This document shows, piece after piece, positions 1-6,324 of a stretch of DNA of 6,324 nucleotides. The notes beneath the pieces are model-generated. The model was not told the DNA's origin. It searched no databases and saw nothing but the letters and a program-made list of their open reading frames with translations. The translations under genes were made by a program, and so were the position numbers. The DNA lies in NCBI GenBank assembly GCA_937871415.1, contig CALMQD010000133.1, positions 1 through 6,324 of the forward strand. The letters run 5' to 3'. This DNA is from an uncultured Phycisphaerales bacterium (lineage in GTDB: Bacteria; Planctomycetota; Phycisphaerae; Phycisphaerales; UBA1924). The first letter of the stretch is position 1. Every line of letters starts with the position of its first letter.

Positions 1-837
1 TTGATGACCCGGAAGAGCCGCCTCATCGGGGTAGCGCTCCCGGACCTGCACGGCGAGTTCTATTCCGAGATCCTGCGCGGCGCCGACTGCCAGTCACGCC
101 AACTCGGCTACCACCTGCTGGTCAGCTCCGAGGTCAACGACGGGGAGGGGGGCCTCGTCGGATCTCCCGCGGCCGGGCTCATCGGCGGCGTCGTCGTCAT
201 GGTCACCGAGCCCAACCAGCGACTCTGGCGCGAGGCTCGCAGCGCCGAGGTGCCCGTGGTCGTCATCGATCGCGACGTGCACGAATCGGGCGTCGATTGC
301 GTGCTCATCGACAACGAACGCGGCACGCGCGAAGCCGTCGAGCACCTCCTTGAGAGCGTGCCGCCTGCGCAGTGTGTGTTCGTCGGCGGGCCCGAGACCA
401 ACTTCGATACGCGCCAGCGCTCGGGCGTTTTCGAGCAGGTGCTCCAGGAACGAGGGCACAAGCTCCACCTCGGCCAGATCGTTTTCCGGGATTACTCCGT
501 GGAGTGGGGACAGAGGGCCGGGGCGGACCTTTTCAAGACGGAACGCAAGCGCCCGCTCGGCGTGCTCGCGGGCAACGACGAGATCGCCTTCGGCGTGATG
601 CGCGCCGCCCAGGACGCGGGCCTGACCGTCCCAGGCGACGTGCGGATCGTCGGCTTCGACGATTCGCGTCTCTCGAACCTCATGCACCCGCGGCTGTCGT
701 CGGTGCGCGTGCCCCGTGCGGAGGTGGGCGCCGCCGCGGTCGCCACGCTGACGCGACGGATCGACAACCCCGATGCGCCGGCGCAGACGACGGTACTCCC
801 GACGTCGCTGGTGGTCCGGGAATCGAGCCACCCGTAG
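1..837 (+). CDS. LacI/GalR-family transcriptional regulator, effector-binding domain (5' partial)
   Basis: Sugar-responsive repressor or activator of the LacI family; 278 residues are visible. The frame is open from base 1, and the first residues (L/M-M-T-R-K-S-R, then IGVALPDLHG at 9-18) match the hinge and first beta strand of the periplasmic-binding-protein-like domain. The helix-turn-helix head (about 60 residues) must therefore lie upstream of the window, and the TTG/ATG at bases 1-6 are internal codons rather than a start. Family landmarks seen: VVVIDRD near 86-92, GNDEIAFG at 191-198 (effector-pocket Asn-Asp), VPGDVRIVGFDDS at 210-222, a P-R-L-S-S-V-R-V-P stretch after it, and the typical end LPTSLVVRESS at 266-276. 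The TAG stop is at 835-837. It sits 22 bases before a co-directional GH1 gene, suggesting it controls that gene and perhaps the next. The effector is unknown; family assignment is very secure. Confidence 0.95.
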   Translation: MMTRKSRLIGVALPDLHGEFYSEILRGADCQSRQLGYHLLVSSEVNDGEGGLVGSPAAGLIGGVVVMVTEPNQRLWREARSAEVPVVVIDRDVHESGVDCVLIDNERGTREAVEHLLESVPPAQCVFVGGPETNFDTRQRSGVFEQVLQERGHKLHLGQIVFRDYSVEWGQRAGADLFKTERKRPLGVLAGNDEIAFGVMRAAQDAGLTVPGDVRIVGFDDSRLSNLMHPRLSSVRVPRAEVGAAAVATLTRRIDNPDAPAQTTVLPTSLVVRESSHP

Positions 838-859
838 CCGGGCCGCTACCCTCGACGCG

Positions 860-2332
860 ATGAACGCCGCGTCAACCGGTCACCCCCCCCACTCCGCTCC
901 CCCGCACACGGGTCGCTTCCCGAGCAACTTCGTCTGGGGCGCCGCGACCAGTGCGTACCAGATCGAGGGCGCGACCACCGCTGACGGACGCACGGACTCC
1001 ATTTGGGACACATTCTCCCGGCGCGAGGGCGCGGTGTTCCAGCGGCAATCCGGCGAACCGGCGTGCGGGCATTACCACCGGCTCGAAGAGGATGTCGGAC
1101 TCATGCGCCGGATCGGCCTGCAGGCGTACCGCTTTTCGATCGCCTGGCCGCGCGTGCAGCCGCTGGGTCCGTCCAGCCGCAACGACGCGGGCCTGGCGTT
1201 CTACGACCGGTTGGTGGATGCACTGCTGGGCGCGAAAATCGAGCCGTGGGTCACGCTGTACCACTGGGACATGCCGGCGTGGGCGTTCGAGCGTGGCGGG
1301 TTGCTCAACCGCGACTTCGCGCTGTGGTTCGCCGACTACGCCGCGCTCGTGGTCGATCGTCTGTCGGACAGGGTTTCTCACTGGATGACGCTCAACGAGC
1401 CGCAGGTGTTCTGCAAGTTCGGGTACGGCGACGGGACCAACGCGCCGGGACTCCGGCTGAGCCTTGAAGAGCAGTTGCAGGCGGTCCATGTGTCGTTGCT
1501 CGCCCATGGGCGCGCCTGCCGGGTCATCCGCGCGCGAGCCAAGCGACCGGCCCGCGTCGGGTGGGCGGTGGTTGGCCGGACCGACTTCCCTGTGGGCCGG
1601 CGCGCCGACGGGGCGGACGTCGCGAGCCTGAGCGACGGCCCGCTGCACTTTGTGCCACCGAGCGAGGCCGACACCGCCGCGGCGCGGCGGTCGATGATGG
1701 CGATCACGACGCGGGACCTCTGGAACAACACGTGGTACAACGACCCGGTGTTCTTCGGAGAGTACCCGGAGGACGGGCTGAGCCTGTATGCGCCGGCAGC
1801 GCCGAAGGTCGAACCGGGGGACATGGAGTTGATCCGCCAACCGCTCGACTTCCTGGGGGTGAACATCTACGACGGTCGCGCGGTACGAGCGGGGGACGAC
1901 GGCACAGCGCGCGTTGTGCCGTTCGCTCCGGGGCACCCGCAGACGCTCATCCGCTGGTTCGTCACACCGCCGGCGCTGCGGTACGGCCCGCGATTCCTGC
2001 ACGAGCGCTACCGAGTGCCGGTCTACATCACCGAGAACGGCCTCTCGTGCATGGATTGGGTGCAGGGCGAGGGCACGGATGCGCGCGTGAGCGACCCGCA
2101 GCGGGTGGACTACACGCGCCGGTATCTGATCGAACTCTCGAAGGCTGTGGCCGACGGCGCCGAGATCGGCGGTTATTTCCACTGGTCGCTGCTCGACAAC
2201 TTCGAGTGGGCGGAGGGGTATCAGCAACGGTTCGGGTTGGTGCACGTGGACATTCCCAGCGGCCGGCGCACCCTGAAAGACTCGGCGCTCTGGTATCAAC
2301 AGATCATCGCGAGCAACGGCGCCAAGCTGTGA
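860..2332 (+). CDS. GH1 beta-glycosidase (beta-glucosidase-like), cytoplasmic
   Basis: Retaining exo-beta-glycosidase of glycoside hydrolase family 1, 490 residues, a normal full length for the family. Landmarks in order: N-terminal signature FVWGAATSAYQIEG at 24-37 (Q34 contacts the glycone), YHWDMP with H135, acid/base Glu180 in TLNEP (177-181), GYGDGTNAPG at 188-197, NDPVFFGEYPE at 294-304, the NIY tyrosine Y337, nucleophile Glu392 in YITENG (389-394), and HWSLLDNFEWAEGY at 441-454 with glycone-binding E449. E449 and the lack of the Ser/Lys-x-Tyr phosphate pocket argue against a 6-phospho-beta-glycosidase. No signal peptide is present, so it probably acts on imported beta-linked oligosaccharides. 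The ATG at 860 was chosen because the in-frame ATG at 773 would add 29 Arg-rich residues overlapping the end of the LacI gene; neither start has a clear Shine-Dalgarno. It is probably co-transcribed with the regulator. Glucosidase versus galactosidase or fucosidase specificity cannot be settled by eye. Confidence 0.96.
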   Translation: MNAASTGHPPHSAPPHTGRFPSNFVWGAATSAYQIEGATTADGRTDSIWDTFSRREGAVFQRQSGEPACGHYHRLEEDVGLMRRIGLQAYRFSIAWPRVQPLGPSSRNDAGLAFYDRLVDALLGAKIEPWVTLYHWDMPAWAFERGGLLNRDFALWFADYAALVVDRLSDRVSHWMTLNEPQVFCKFGYGDGTNAPGLRLSLEEQLQAVHVSLLAHGRACRVIRARAKRPARVGWAVVGRTDFPVGRRADGADVASLSDGPLHFVPPSEADTAAARRSMMAITTRDLWNNTWYNDPVFFGEYPEDGLSLYAPAAPKVEPGDMELIRQPLDFLGVNIYDGRAVRAGDDGTARVVPFAPGHPQTLIRWFVTPPALRYGPRFLHERYRVPVYITENGLSCMDWVQGEGTDARVSDPQRVDYTRRYLIELSKAVADGAEIGGYFHWSLLDNFEWAEGYQQRFGLVHVDIPSGRRTLKDSALWYQQIIASNGAKL

Positions 2333-2366
2333 AGGCGCACCCCGCCGGGGGGCCATGAGTTGTGGG

Positions 2367-2380
2367 TCGAGTATGCTCGA
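2367..2380. repeat. short inverted repeat (5-bp arms, 4-base spacer) in the spacer before the large secreted-protein gene
   Basis: TCGAG-TATG-CTCGA is a perfect 5-bp dyad in the 88-base spacer between the GH1 stop and the GTG start at 2421, about 40 bases upstream of that start. Its size fits either a repressor half-site pair, such as a LacI-family operator of about 14 bp, or a small mRNA hairpin. A dyad this short can occur by chance in GC-rich DNA, and it lacks the central CpG typical of LacI operators, so the regulatory role is only a suggestion. Confidence 0.25.
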
Positions 2381-2410
2381 TCGTTCGGCTGCAATCGCTT
2401 ACACCTCCAC

Positions 2411-2415
2411 GGAGG
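2411..2415 (+). promoter_or_regulatory. strong Shine-Dalgarno (GGAGG) that fixes the GTG start at 2421
   Basis: GGAGG is followed by 5 bases (CTCGC) and then GTG at 2421. This is near-ideal spacing, and it is the only good ribosome-binding site among the candidate starts of the large gene. It supports GTG 2421 over the upstream in-frame ATG at 2355 and the downstream ATG at 2439, and it places the signal peptide at the very N-terminus. Confidence 0.75.
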
Positions 2416-2420
2416 CTCGC

Positions 2421-5400
2421 GTGCGATCAACACTTCGGATGATCCTGGCCTCGCTGTTGTGGCTCGCGCTGTCCGTCGCCCGCGTCGACGCGGCGCCTCG
2501 TTCCCTCGACCCCGGCACCGACCTGCGCAGCTGGACCGCGGTATCGAGCGAGGGCGTGGAGGCCCGACTCTCTCGCGATCCGGACGAGCCCGGCTCGCTC
2601 CGCATGGACTTCGATTTCAAGCGCGGCTCGGGGTACGCCATCGCCCGTCTCGATGTCGATCTGCCCTTCGCCGAGAACTTCCGTTACGCCATGCGGATCA
2701 AGGCTCGCGGGGAGAACGGGGAGGAACCTGCGCCGAACAACACACTCGAGTTCAAGCTCGTTGACAAGAGCAACGACAGCGTCTGGTGGGTCAACCGGCC
2801 GCGCTTCGAGTTCCCGAAGCAGTGGACCGACCTGCGCTTCAAGCGTCGACAGTTCTCGTTCGCGTGGGGGCCGCACGCGGGACAGCCCCTGACCGAAGTC
2901 GCGCACATCGAGGTCACCGTCACCGCGGGGACCGGCGGCCGGGGCACACTCTGGATTCAGGGTCCGACGTTCGAGGAACTCCCTCCCGAAGAGCCTTACA
3001 GCCTCACGCCGCGACTTGAAGCCTCCTCGCGCGTGGCGATGAAGGGCGAGGAGCCTCGCGCAACGTCGTGGGACCTGGGGCCAGGCGGCGAGGTGGATTG
3101 GCGGGCCGCTACGCCCAAGCCCGGCGACCGGATCCCCTTTCCGCAACTCACCGTGGACTTCGGCAGGGAGCGGGAGTTCGGCGGACTGGCGGTCGACTGG
3201 GCCGAGCAAGCCCGACCCGCGACCTACCGGGTCGAATCGTCCCTCGACGGCGCTTCATGGGCGACGCTTTTCGAGCAGCGCGAGCCCGACCATCCCGCCG
3301 GCTCGCGCCGCGACGTGGTGAGGCTTCCCGAGGCGAGCGCGCGGTACCTGAGGTTTGTCTGCGAGCGGCGTGCGCCGGGGGGCACCGTTGTGATGGACCG
3401 CCTGCGCGTCCTGCCGCTGGAGTTTGGCGAGAACGAGAATCAAGTCTGGCGGCTTCTGGCAAAGGAGTCGGCGAGAGGGTGGTACCCCGAGTACTTCCTC
3501 GACGCCGCGTCGTACTGGACGATCGCGGGCGTCGACGGGGATCATCGCGAGGCGCTCATCAGCCGCCACGGGCAGGTGGAGTTGTTCAAGTCGGGCCCGA
3601 GCCTCGAGGTCTTCAACTGGTGCGAGGGCCGGCTCTGGACTTGGGCCGACGCCGCGGAGAGCCCGGGCGGGTTCGAATGTTCGCTCGAAGACGGGTACAT
3701 CCCGATGCCGACCGCGGCGTGGCGTGCCGGGCCGCTGCGGATCGCCGCGACGGTTTTCGGCGCCGAGCCGGCGAGCATCGGCGTGACGCTCGATGGTGCG
3801 GGCCAGAACTCGAACGTCATGCTCGTGCGGATCGTCGTCCGCAATCAGCACACCCGGACCGCCGAGGGCACGCTCTTCGTGGCGGTGCGTCCGTTCCAGG
3901 TGAACCCGCCGTACCAGTTCCTCAACACGCCCGGCGGCGCAGCGCCGGTGCACGCGCTGGAGTTCAGCGGCCGACGCGCCGTGGCCGACGGTCGCGTGTT
4001 CGAGTCGCTGAGCGAGCCGAGCGCAGCCGGCGCCACGTGCCTGCTCGGCGGGGACATCAGCGAGTGGCTTTCGCACGGCGAGACGCCGCCGCGGCGGACT
4101 GTGCTCGACCACGCGGGGAGAGCCTCGGGCGCGTTCGGGTTTGACTACAAGCTGGCGCCGGGGGAGGAGCGCGAGTACTGGTTCGCTTCACCGCCGAGCA
4201 CGCTGACCGATCTTGAACCGCTGATGCCCGCCGAGAACGCGGCGCTGCGTGTGAGCAATGCGCGGGAGCTATTCGCCAGGACGCGCGCGGCATGGGAGCG
4301 CCGCCTCAATGTCGCGCGGATGACGCCGCCGAAAGGCGCGGAACGATGGTGGGATGTCGCGCGGTCGCAGATCGGCTACATCCTTCTCAACCGCGACGGG
4401 CCGGCCATCCAGCCGGGGTCGCGCAGCTATGAACGCACGTGGATCCGCGACGGGTCCCTCACCTGCAACGCGTTGCTGGACTTCGGTCACGCCGAGGAAG
4501 TGCGGGCGTTCCTCGACTGGTTCGCTCCGATGCAGTACGACAACGGCAAGGTCCCCTGCTGCGCCGACTCGCGCGGCCCCGACCCCGTGCCCGAGAACGA
4601 CTCGCACGGCCAGTTCATCTACGCGATGGCGACGTACGCGAAGTACACGGGCGACTTGTCGCTCCTGCGCAAGCACTACGAGCGGATCGTCGGGGCGGTG
4701 AAATACATGGAGTTCCTCCGGGCTCAGCGCCTCACACCGCAGTACGTGGATGCACCGGAGGGATCGCTCGACCGGGCGAAGGCCGGCCTGATGCCCGAGT
4801 CGATCTCGCACGAGGGATATTCCGCCAAACCCATGCACTCGTACTGGGACGATCTCTTCGCGCTCCGCGGATTCAAGGACGCGGCGTGGATCGCCGGGGT
4901 CACCGGGCACGAGGACGACGCGAGGACTTTCGCCTCGCTCGCGGAAGAGTTTCGCGCTTCCCTCCTCGACTCTCTTCGGCGCAGCATGGCGTACCACCGG
5001 ATCGACTACCTGCCCGGATGCGTCGAGCTGGGCGACTTTGACGCGACCAGCACAACGGTGGCGCTCTTCCCCGTCGATGAAGCGGGGCTCAACAACCAAG
5101 GCCGACTGCCGCTCGCGGCCGTCGAGGCCACGTTCGACCGCTACTGGTCGTTCTTCGTCGACCGCCGCGACGGAGCGACTAAGACCACGTGGGAGGCTTA
5201 TACGCCGTACGAGAACCGCGCGATCGGCGCGCTGGTCCGCCTGGGCCGGCGCGATCGTGCGCACGACTTGGTCCGCTACTTCCTCGACGACCAACGCCCG
5301 CGCGGCTGGAACGCCTTTGCCGAGGTGGTCTGGCGCGATCCGACGCGGCCGTCGTTCATCGGCGACATCCCGCACACCTGGTGCGGGTCGGACTACGTCA

Positions 5401-5774
5401 ACTCGTTCCGCTCGCTCTTCGTCTATGAGCGCGAGGTTGACGACGCTCTCGTGTTGTTCCACGGGGTGACGCGCCAGTGGCTCGACTCGGGCTTCAGTTT
5501 CACGAACTGGCAGACGGTTCACGGGCCGCTCAGCGCCGTTGTCACGCCCGCGAGCGGCGGATTCGTCATCGAGCTTTCCGCCGCGGAGAACGCCGAGAAC
5601 AAAAGCAAACCCACCCGACCGTGGTCGCCGCCGGCGGGGGGGCTGGTGCTCATGCTTCCGGAGTCGTCGCGGCTGGGACCCGTGCGGATCGACGGGCGGG
5701 AGACGAAAGCTCGAGACGACGGCGCGATCGTCGTCGATCACTTGCCGGCCAAGGTGGAGTGTCGGTGGCGATGA
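2421..5774 (+). CDS. exported multi-modular six-hairpin glycosidase-like protein with F5/8C (discoidin)-like module
   Basis: 1117-residue predicted exported protein. Residues 1-24 form a signal peptide (Arg-containing start, hydrophobic ILASLLWLALSVA at 8-20, likely cleavage after VDA at 24). Residues about 28-190 look like a beta-sandwich carbohydrate-binding module (NNTLEFKLVDKSNDSVWW, ending in TLWIQGPTFEEL). About 215-333 resembles an F5/8 type C / CBM32-like fold: VDFGRERE at 245-252, YRVESSLDGASW at 269-280, ARYLRFVCE at 307-315. About 340-600 is beta-rich, resembling the N-terminal sandwich of (alpha/alpha)6 enzymes. About 640-1020 is the six-hairpin barrel, with SYERTWIRDGS (669-679), PENDSHGQFIY (724-734), SYWDDLFALRG (807-817) and TWEAYTPYENR (923-933); D677, E725, D727, D810/D811, E925 and E931 are candidate catalytic or binding acids. 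A small beta tail follows. The WIRDG element is shared with GH15/GH63-type enzymes, but I cannot assign a GH family or substrate. It follows the GH1 gene by 88 bases and may belong to the same operon. Confidence 0.85.
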   Translation: MRSTLRMILASLLWLALSVARVDAAPRSLDPGTDLRSWTAVSSEGVEARLSRDPDEPGSLRMDFDFKRGSGYAIARLDVDLPFAENFRYAMRIKARGENGEEPAPNNTLEFKLVDKSNDSVWWVNRPRFEFPKQWTDLRFKRRQFSFAWGPHAGQPLTEVAHIEVTVTAGTGGRGTLWIQGPTFEELPPEEPYSLTPRLEASSRVAMKGEEPRATSWDLGPGGEVDWRAATPKPGDRIPFPQLTVDFGREREFGGLAVDWAEQARPATYRVESSLDGASWATLFEQREPDHPAGSRRDVVRLPEASARYLRFVCERRAPGGTVVMDRLRVLPLEFGENENQVWRLLAKESARGWYPEYFLDAASYWTIAGVDGDHREALISRHGQVELFKSGPSLEVFNWCEGRLWTWADAAESPGGFECSLEDGYIPMPTAAWRAGPLRIAATVFGAEPASIGVTLDGAGQNSNVMLVRIVVRNQHTRTAEGTLFVAVRPFQVNPPYQFLNTPGGAAPVHALEFSGRRAVADGRVFESLSEPSAAGATCLLGGDISEWLSHGETPPRRTVLDHAGRASGAFGFDYKLAPGEEREYWFASPPSTLTDLEPLMPAENAALRVSNARELFARTRAAWERRLNVARMTPPKGAERWWDVARSQIGYILLNRDGPAIQPGSRSYERTWIRDGSLTCNALLDFGHAEEVRAFLDWFAPMQYDNGKVPCCADSRGPDPVPENDSHGQFIYAMATYAKYTGDLSLLRKHYERIVGAVKYMEFLRAQRLTPQYVDAPEGSLDRAKAGLMPESISHEGYSAKPMHSYWDDLFALRGFKDAAWIAGVTGHEDDARTFASLAEEFRASLLDSLRRSMAYHRIDYLPGCVELGDFDATSTTVALFPVDEAGLNNQGRLPLAAVEATFDRYWSFFVDRRDGATKTTWEAYTPYENRAIGALVRLGRRDRAHDLVRYFLDDQRPRGWNAFAEVVWRDPTRPSFIGDIPHTWCGSDYVNSFRSLFVYEREVDDALVLFHGVTRQWLDSGFSFTNWQTVHGPLSAVVTPASGGFVIELSAAENAENKSKPTRPWSPPAGGLVLMLPESSRLGPVRIDGRETKARDDGAIVVDHLPAKVECRWR

Positions 5775-5780
5775 AGCAAG

Positions 5781-5798
5781 CGGCGGTGGATCGCGCCG
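5781..5798. terminator. possible weak hairpin between convergent genes
   Basis: CGGCG, an 8-base loop, and CGCCG form a 5-bp dyad inside the 38-base gap between the two converging stop codons (5774 and 5813). The position suits a bidirectional transcription end, and on the minus-strand transcript the stem is followed by a mildly T-rich CTTGCTTC. There is no true T-tract, and such small GC dyads are common in this composition, so the call is weak. Confidence 0.2.
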
Positions 5799-5812
5799 GC
5801 CGAGGGATCTGG

Positions 5813-6324
5813 TCAGAAGCCCGCCGGAACGTGCAGGTCCTGGAAGACAAAGGAGTAGTACTGGTTCGCGAAGGACTCAGGCGCCAGGATGCCGCCGGGG
5901 ATGACAGGCTGGTAGGCCGCGTGCCCATCCAGGAAGGCCATCGCGGACTTGTTCACGTCGCCGTATCCGTTCTTCAGACGGAAACCCGCATCGGGTTCGT
6001 TGGCAACGATATCGGCGTACTGGTCGTGCAGCCAGACCATCTTTGACGACTGGAACTCGTCGGCGAGACGGAAGCGTTCGTTGCCGAGCGCCATCGCCTT
6101 GACGCGTTTGGAGTTCGCCGACGGGATCTGCTGCCACCACTTCATGTTCAGGTGGTACGACGTTCCGACGTCGTCGTAGCTCGTGATCGCCGCGGGCACA
6201 AGCGGCTGGTTCTGCGCCCACGCTCGCTGATAGGAACCGGGATCCGACGGGTCCTTGAAGATCTCGGCCTGCTGGCTCTTGCGATTCGGATGGTTCGGGT
6301 CGAGCCGGGCAGGATAATCCGGCG
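5813..6324 (-). CDS. prepilin-like / type II secretion-like protein with degenerate H-X9-DG C-terminus (5' partial)
   Basis: The minus-strand frame is open from the window edge to a TGA at 5813-5815, giving 169 visible C-terminal residues; the start, including any prepilin cleavage motif, is outside. The visible part shows EIFKDPSDPG (6236-6265), TSYDDVGTSYHLN and NKSAMAFLDGHAAY. This pattern is typical of the C-terminal half of Planctomycetes pseudopilin-like proteins, which usually carry an 'F-x-C-P-S-D' element, a 'SY..N' stretch and an H-X9-DG(H) motif. Here the DG at 5924-5929 is preceded, ten residues before, by Asp (codon 5957-5959) instead of His, and the usual Cys before PSD is Asp. 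In known relatives an N-terminal type IV pilin-like helix anchors the protein in the inner membrane; the function is generally unknown. A GTG at 6197-6199 could look like a start, but family-like sequence continues upstream of it, so it is internal. The gene is convergent with the large exported-protein gene and not in its operon. Confidence 0.8.
   Translation of the reverse strand, partial: PDYPARLDPNHPNRKSQQAEIFKDPSDPGSYQRAWAQNQPLVPAAITSYDDVGTSYHLNMKWWQQIPSANSKRVKAMALGNERFRLADEFQSSKMVWLHDQYADIVANEPDAGFRLKNGYGDVNKSAMAFLDGHAAYQPVIPGGILAPESFANQYYSFVFQDLHVPAGF

Noticed and set aside
2339..2352. CCCC-GCC-GGGG hairpin after the GH1 stop as a terminator
   Set aside because: The stem is only four base pairs with a three-base loop and no T-tract follows, so termination is not supported.
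872..2356. Open frame of 494 codons on the minus strand opposite the GH1 gene
   Set aside because: It is Arg/His/Pro-rich with no recognisable domain and lies fully antisense to a complete GH1 enzyme with all catalytic motifs. Such shadows are expected where third positions are GC-rich.
2355..2420. In-frame upstream ATG (2355) as the start of the large exported protein
   Set aside because: It would add 22 polar residues before the signal peptide and has no ribosome-binding site, whereas GTG 2421 has GGAGG at ideal spacing and puts the hydrophobic segment at the N-terminus.
3068..4144. Open frame of 358 codons on the plus strand inside the large gene
   Set aside because: It is out of frame with the exported protein and very Arg/Gly-rich with no domain; it is a shadow frame.
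4269..5741. Open frame of 490 codons on the minus strand opposite the six-hairpin domain
   Set aside because: It has biased Arg/Val/Pro-rich composition and no motif, and it is antisense to conserved-looking enzyme motifs; it is a composition artefact.
5477..6046. Plus-strand frame spanning the end of the large gene and the convergent gene
   Set aside because: It overlaps two supported genes in other frames, has no ribosome-binding site and shows low-complexity Arg-rich sequence.

Overview
The window is GC-rich DNA (strong G/C at third codon positions) that is almost entirely coding. It most resembles a planctomycete-type genome, probably Phycisphaerae-like. The main pointer is the partial minus-strand gene at the right edge: its C-terminus looks like the 'H-X9-DG' prepilin-like proteins that are greatly expanded in Planctomycetes and relatives. 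The LacI-type regulator next to glycoside hydrolases and the large multi-modular secreted enzyme fit the same picture. This placement is an inference from protein character only.

Layout. (1) At 1-837 (+) lies the effector-binding domain and C-terminus of a LacI/GalR-family repressor; its DNA-binding head is cut off by the window edge. (2) After a 22-base gap, 860-2332 (+) encodes a complete 490-residue GH1 beta-glycosidase with both catalytic glutamates and no signal peptide, so probably cytoplasmic. (3) An 88-base spacer holds a small inverted repeat and a strong Shine-Dalgarno. (4) At 2421-5774 (+) is a 1117-residue exported protein: signal peptide, carbohydrate-binding-like beta-sandwich, F5/8C (discoidin)-like module, a further beta-rich domain and a C-terminal (alpha/alpha)6 six-hairpin glycosidase-like domain. 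(5) After 38 bases, a convergent minus-strand gene (5813-6324, 5' end outside the window) encodes the prepilin-like C-terminus.

How they may work together (inference): the exported six-hairpin protein would bind and trim a polysaccharide or oligosaccharide outside the cytoplasm, the GH1 enzyme would split the imported beta-linked product, and the LacI protein would sense a sugar and control the set. No transporter is visible. The substrate cannot be read from sequence alone. No RNA gene, CRISPR array, transposon or origin was seen. The most unusual item is the large six-hairpin protein, which I could not assign to a numbered GH family. I see no clear evidence of an entirely new kind of system.
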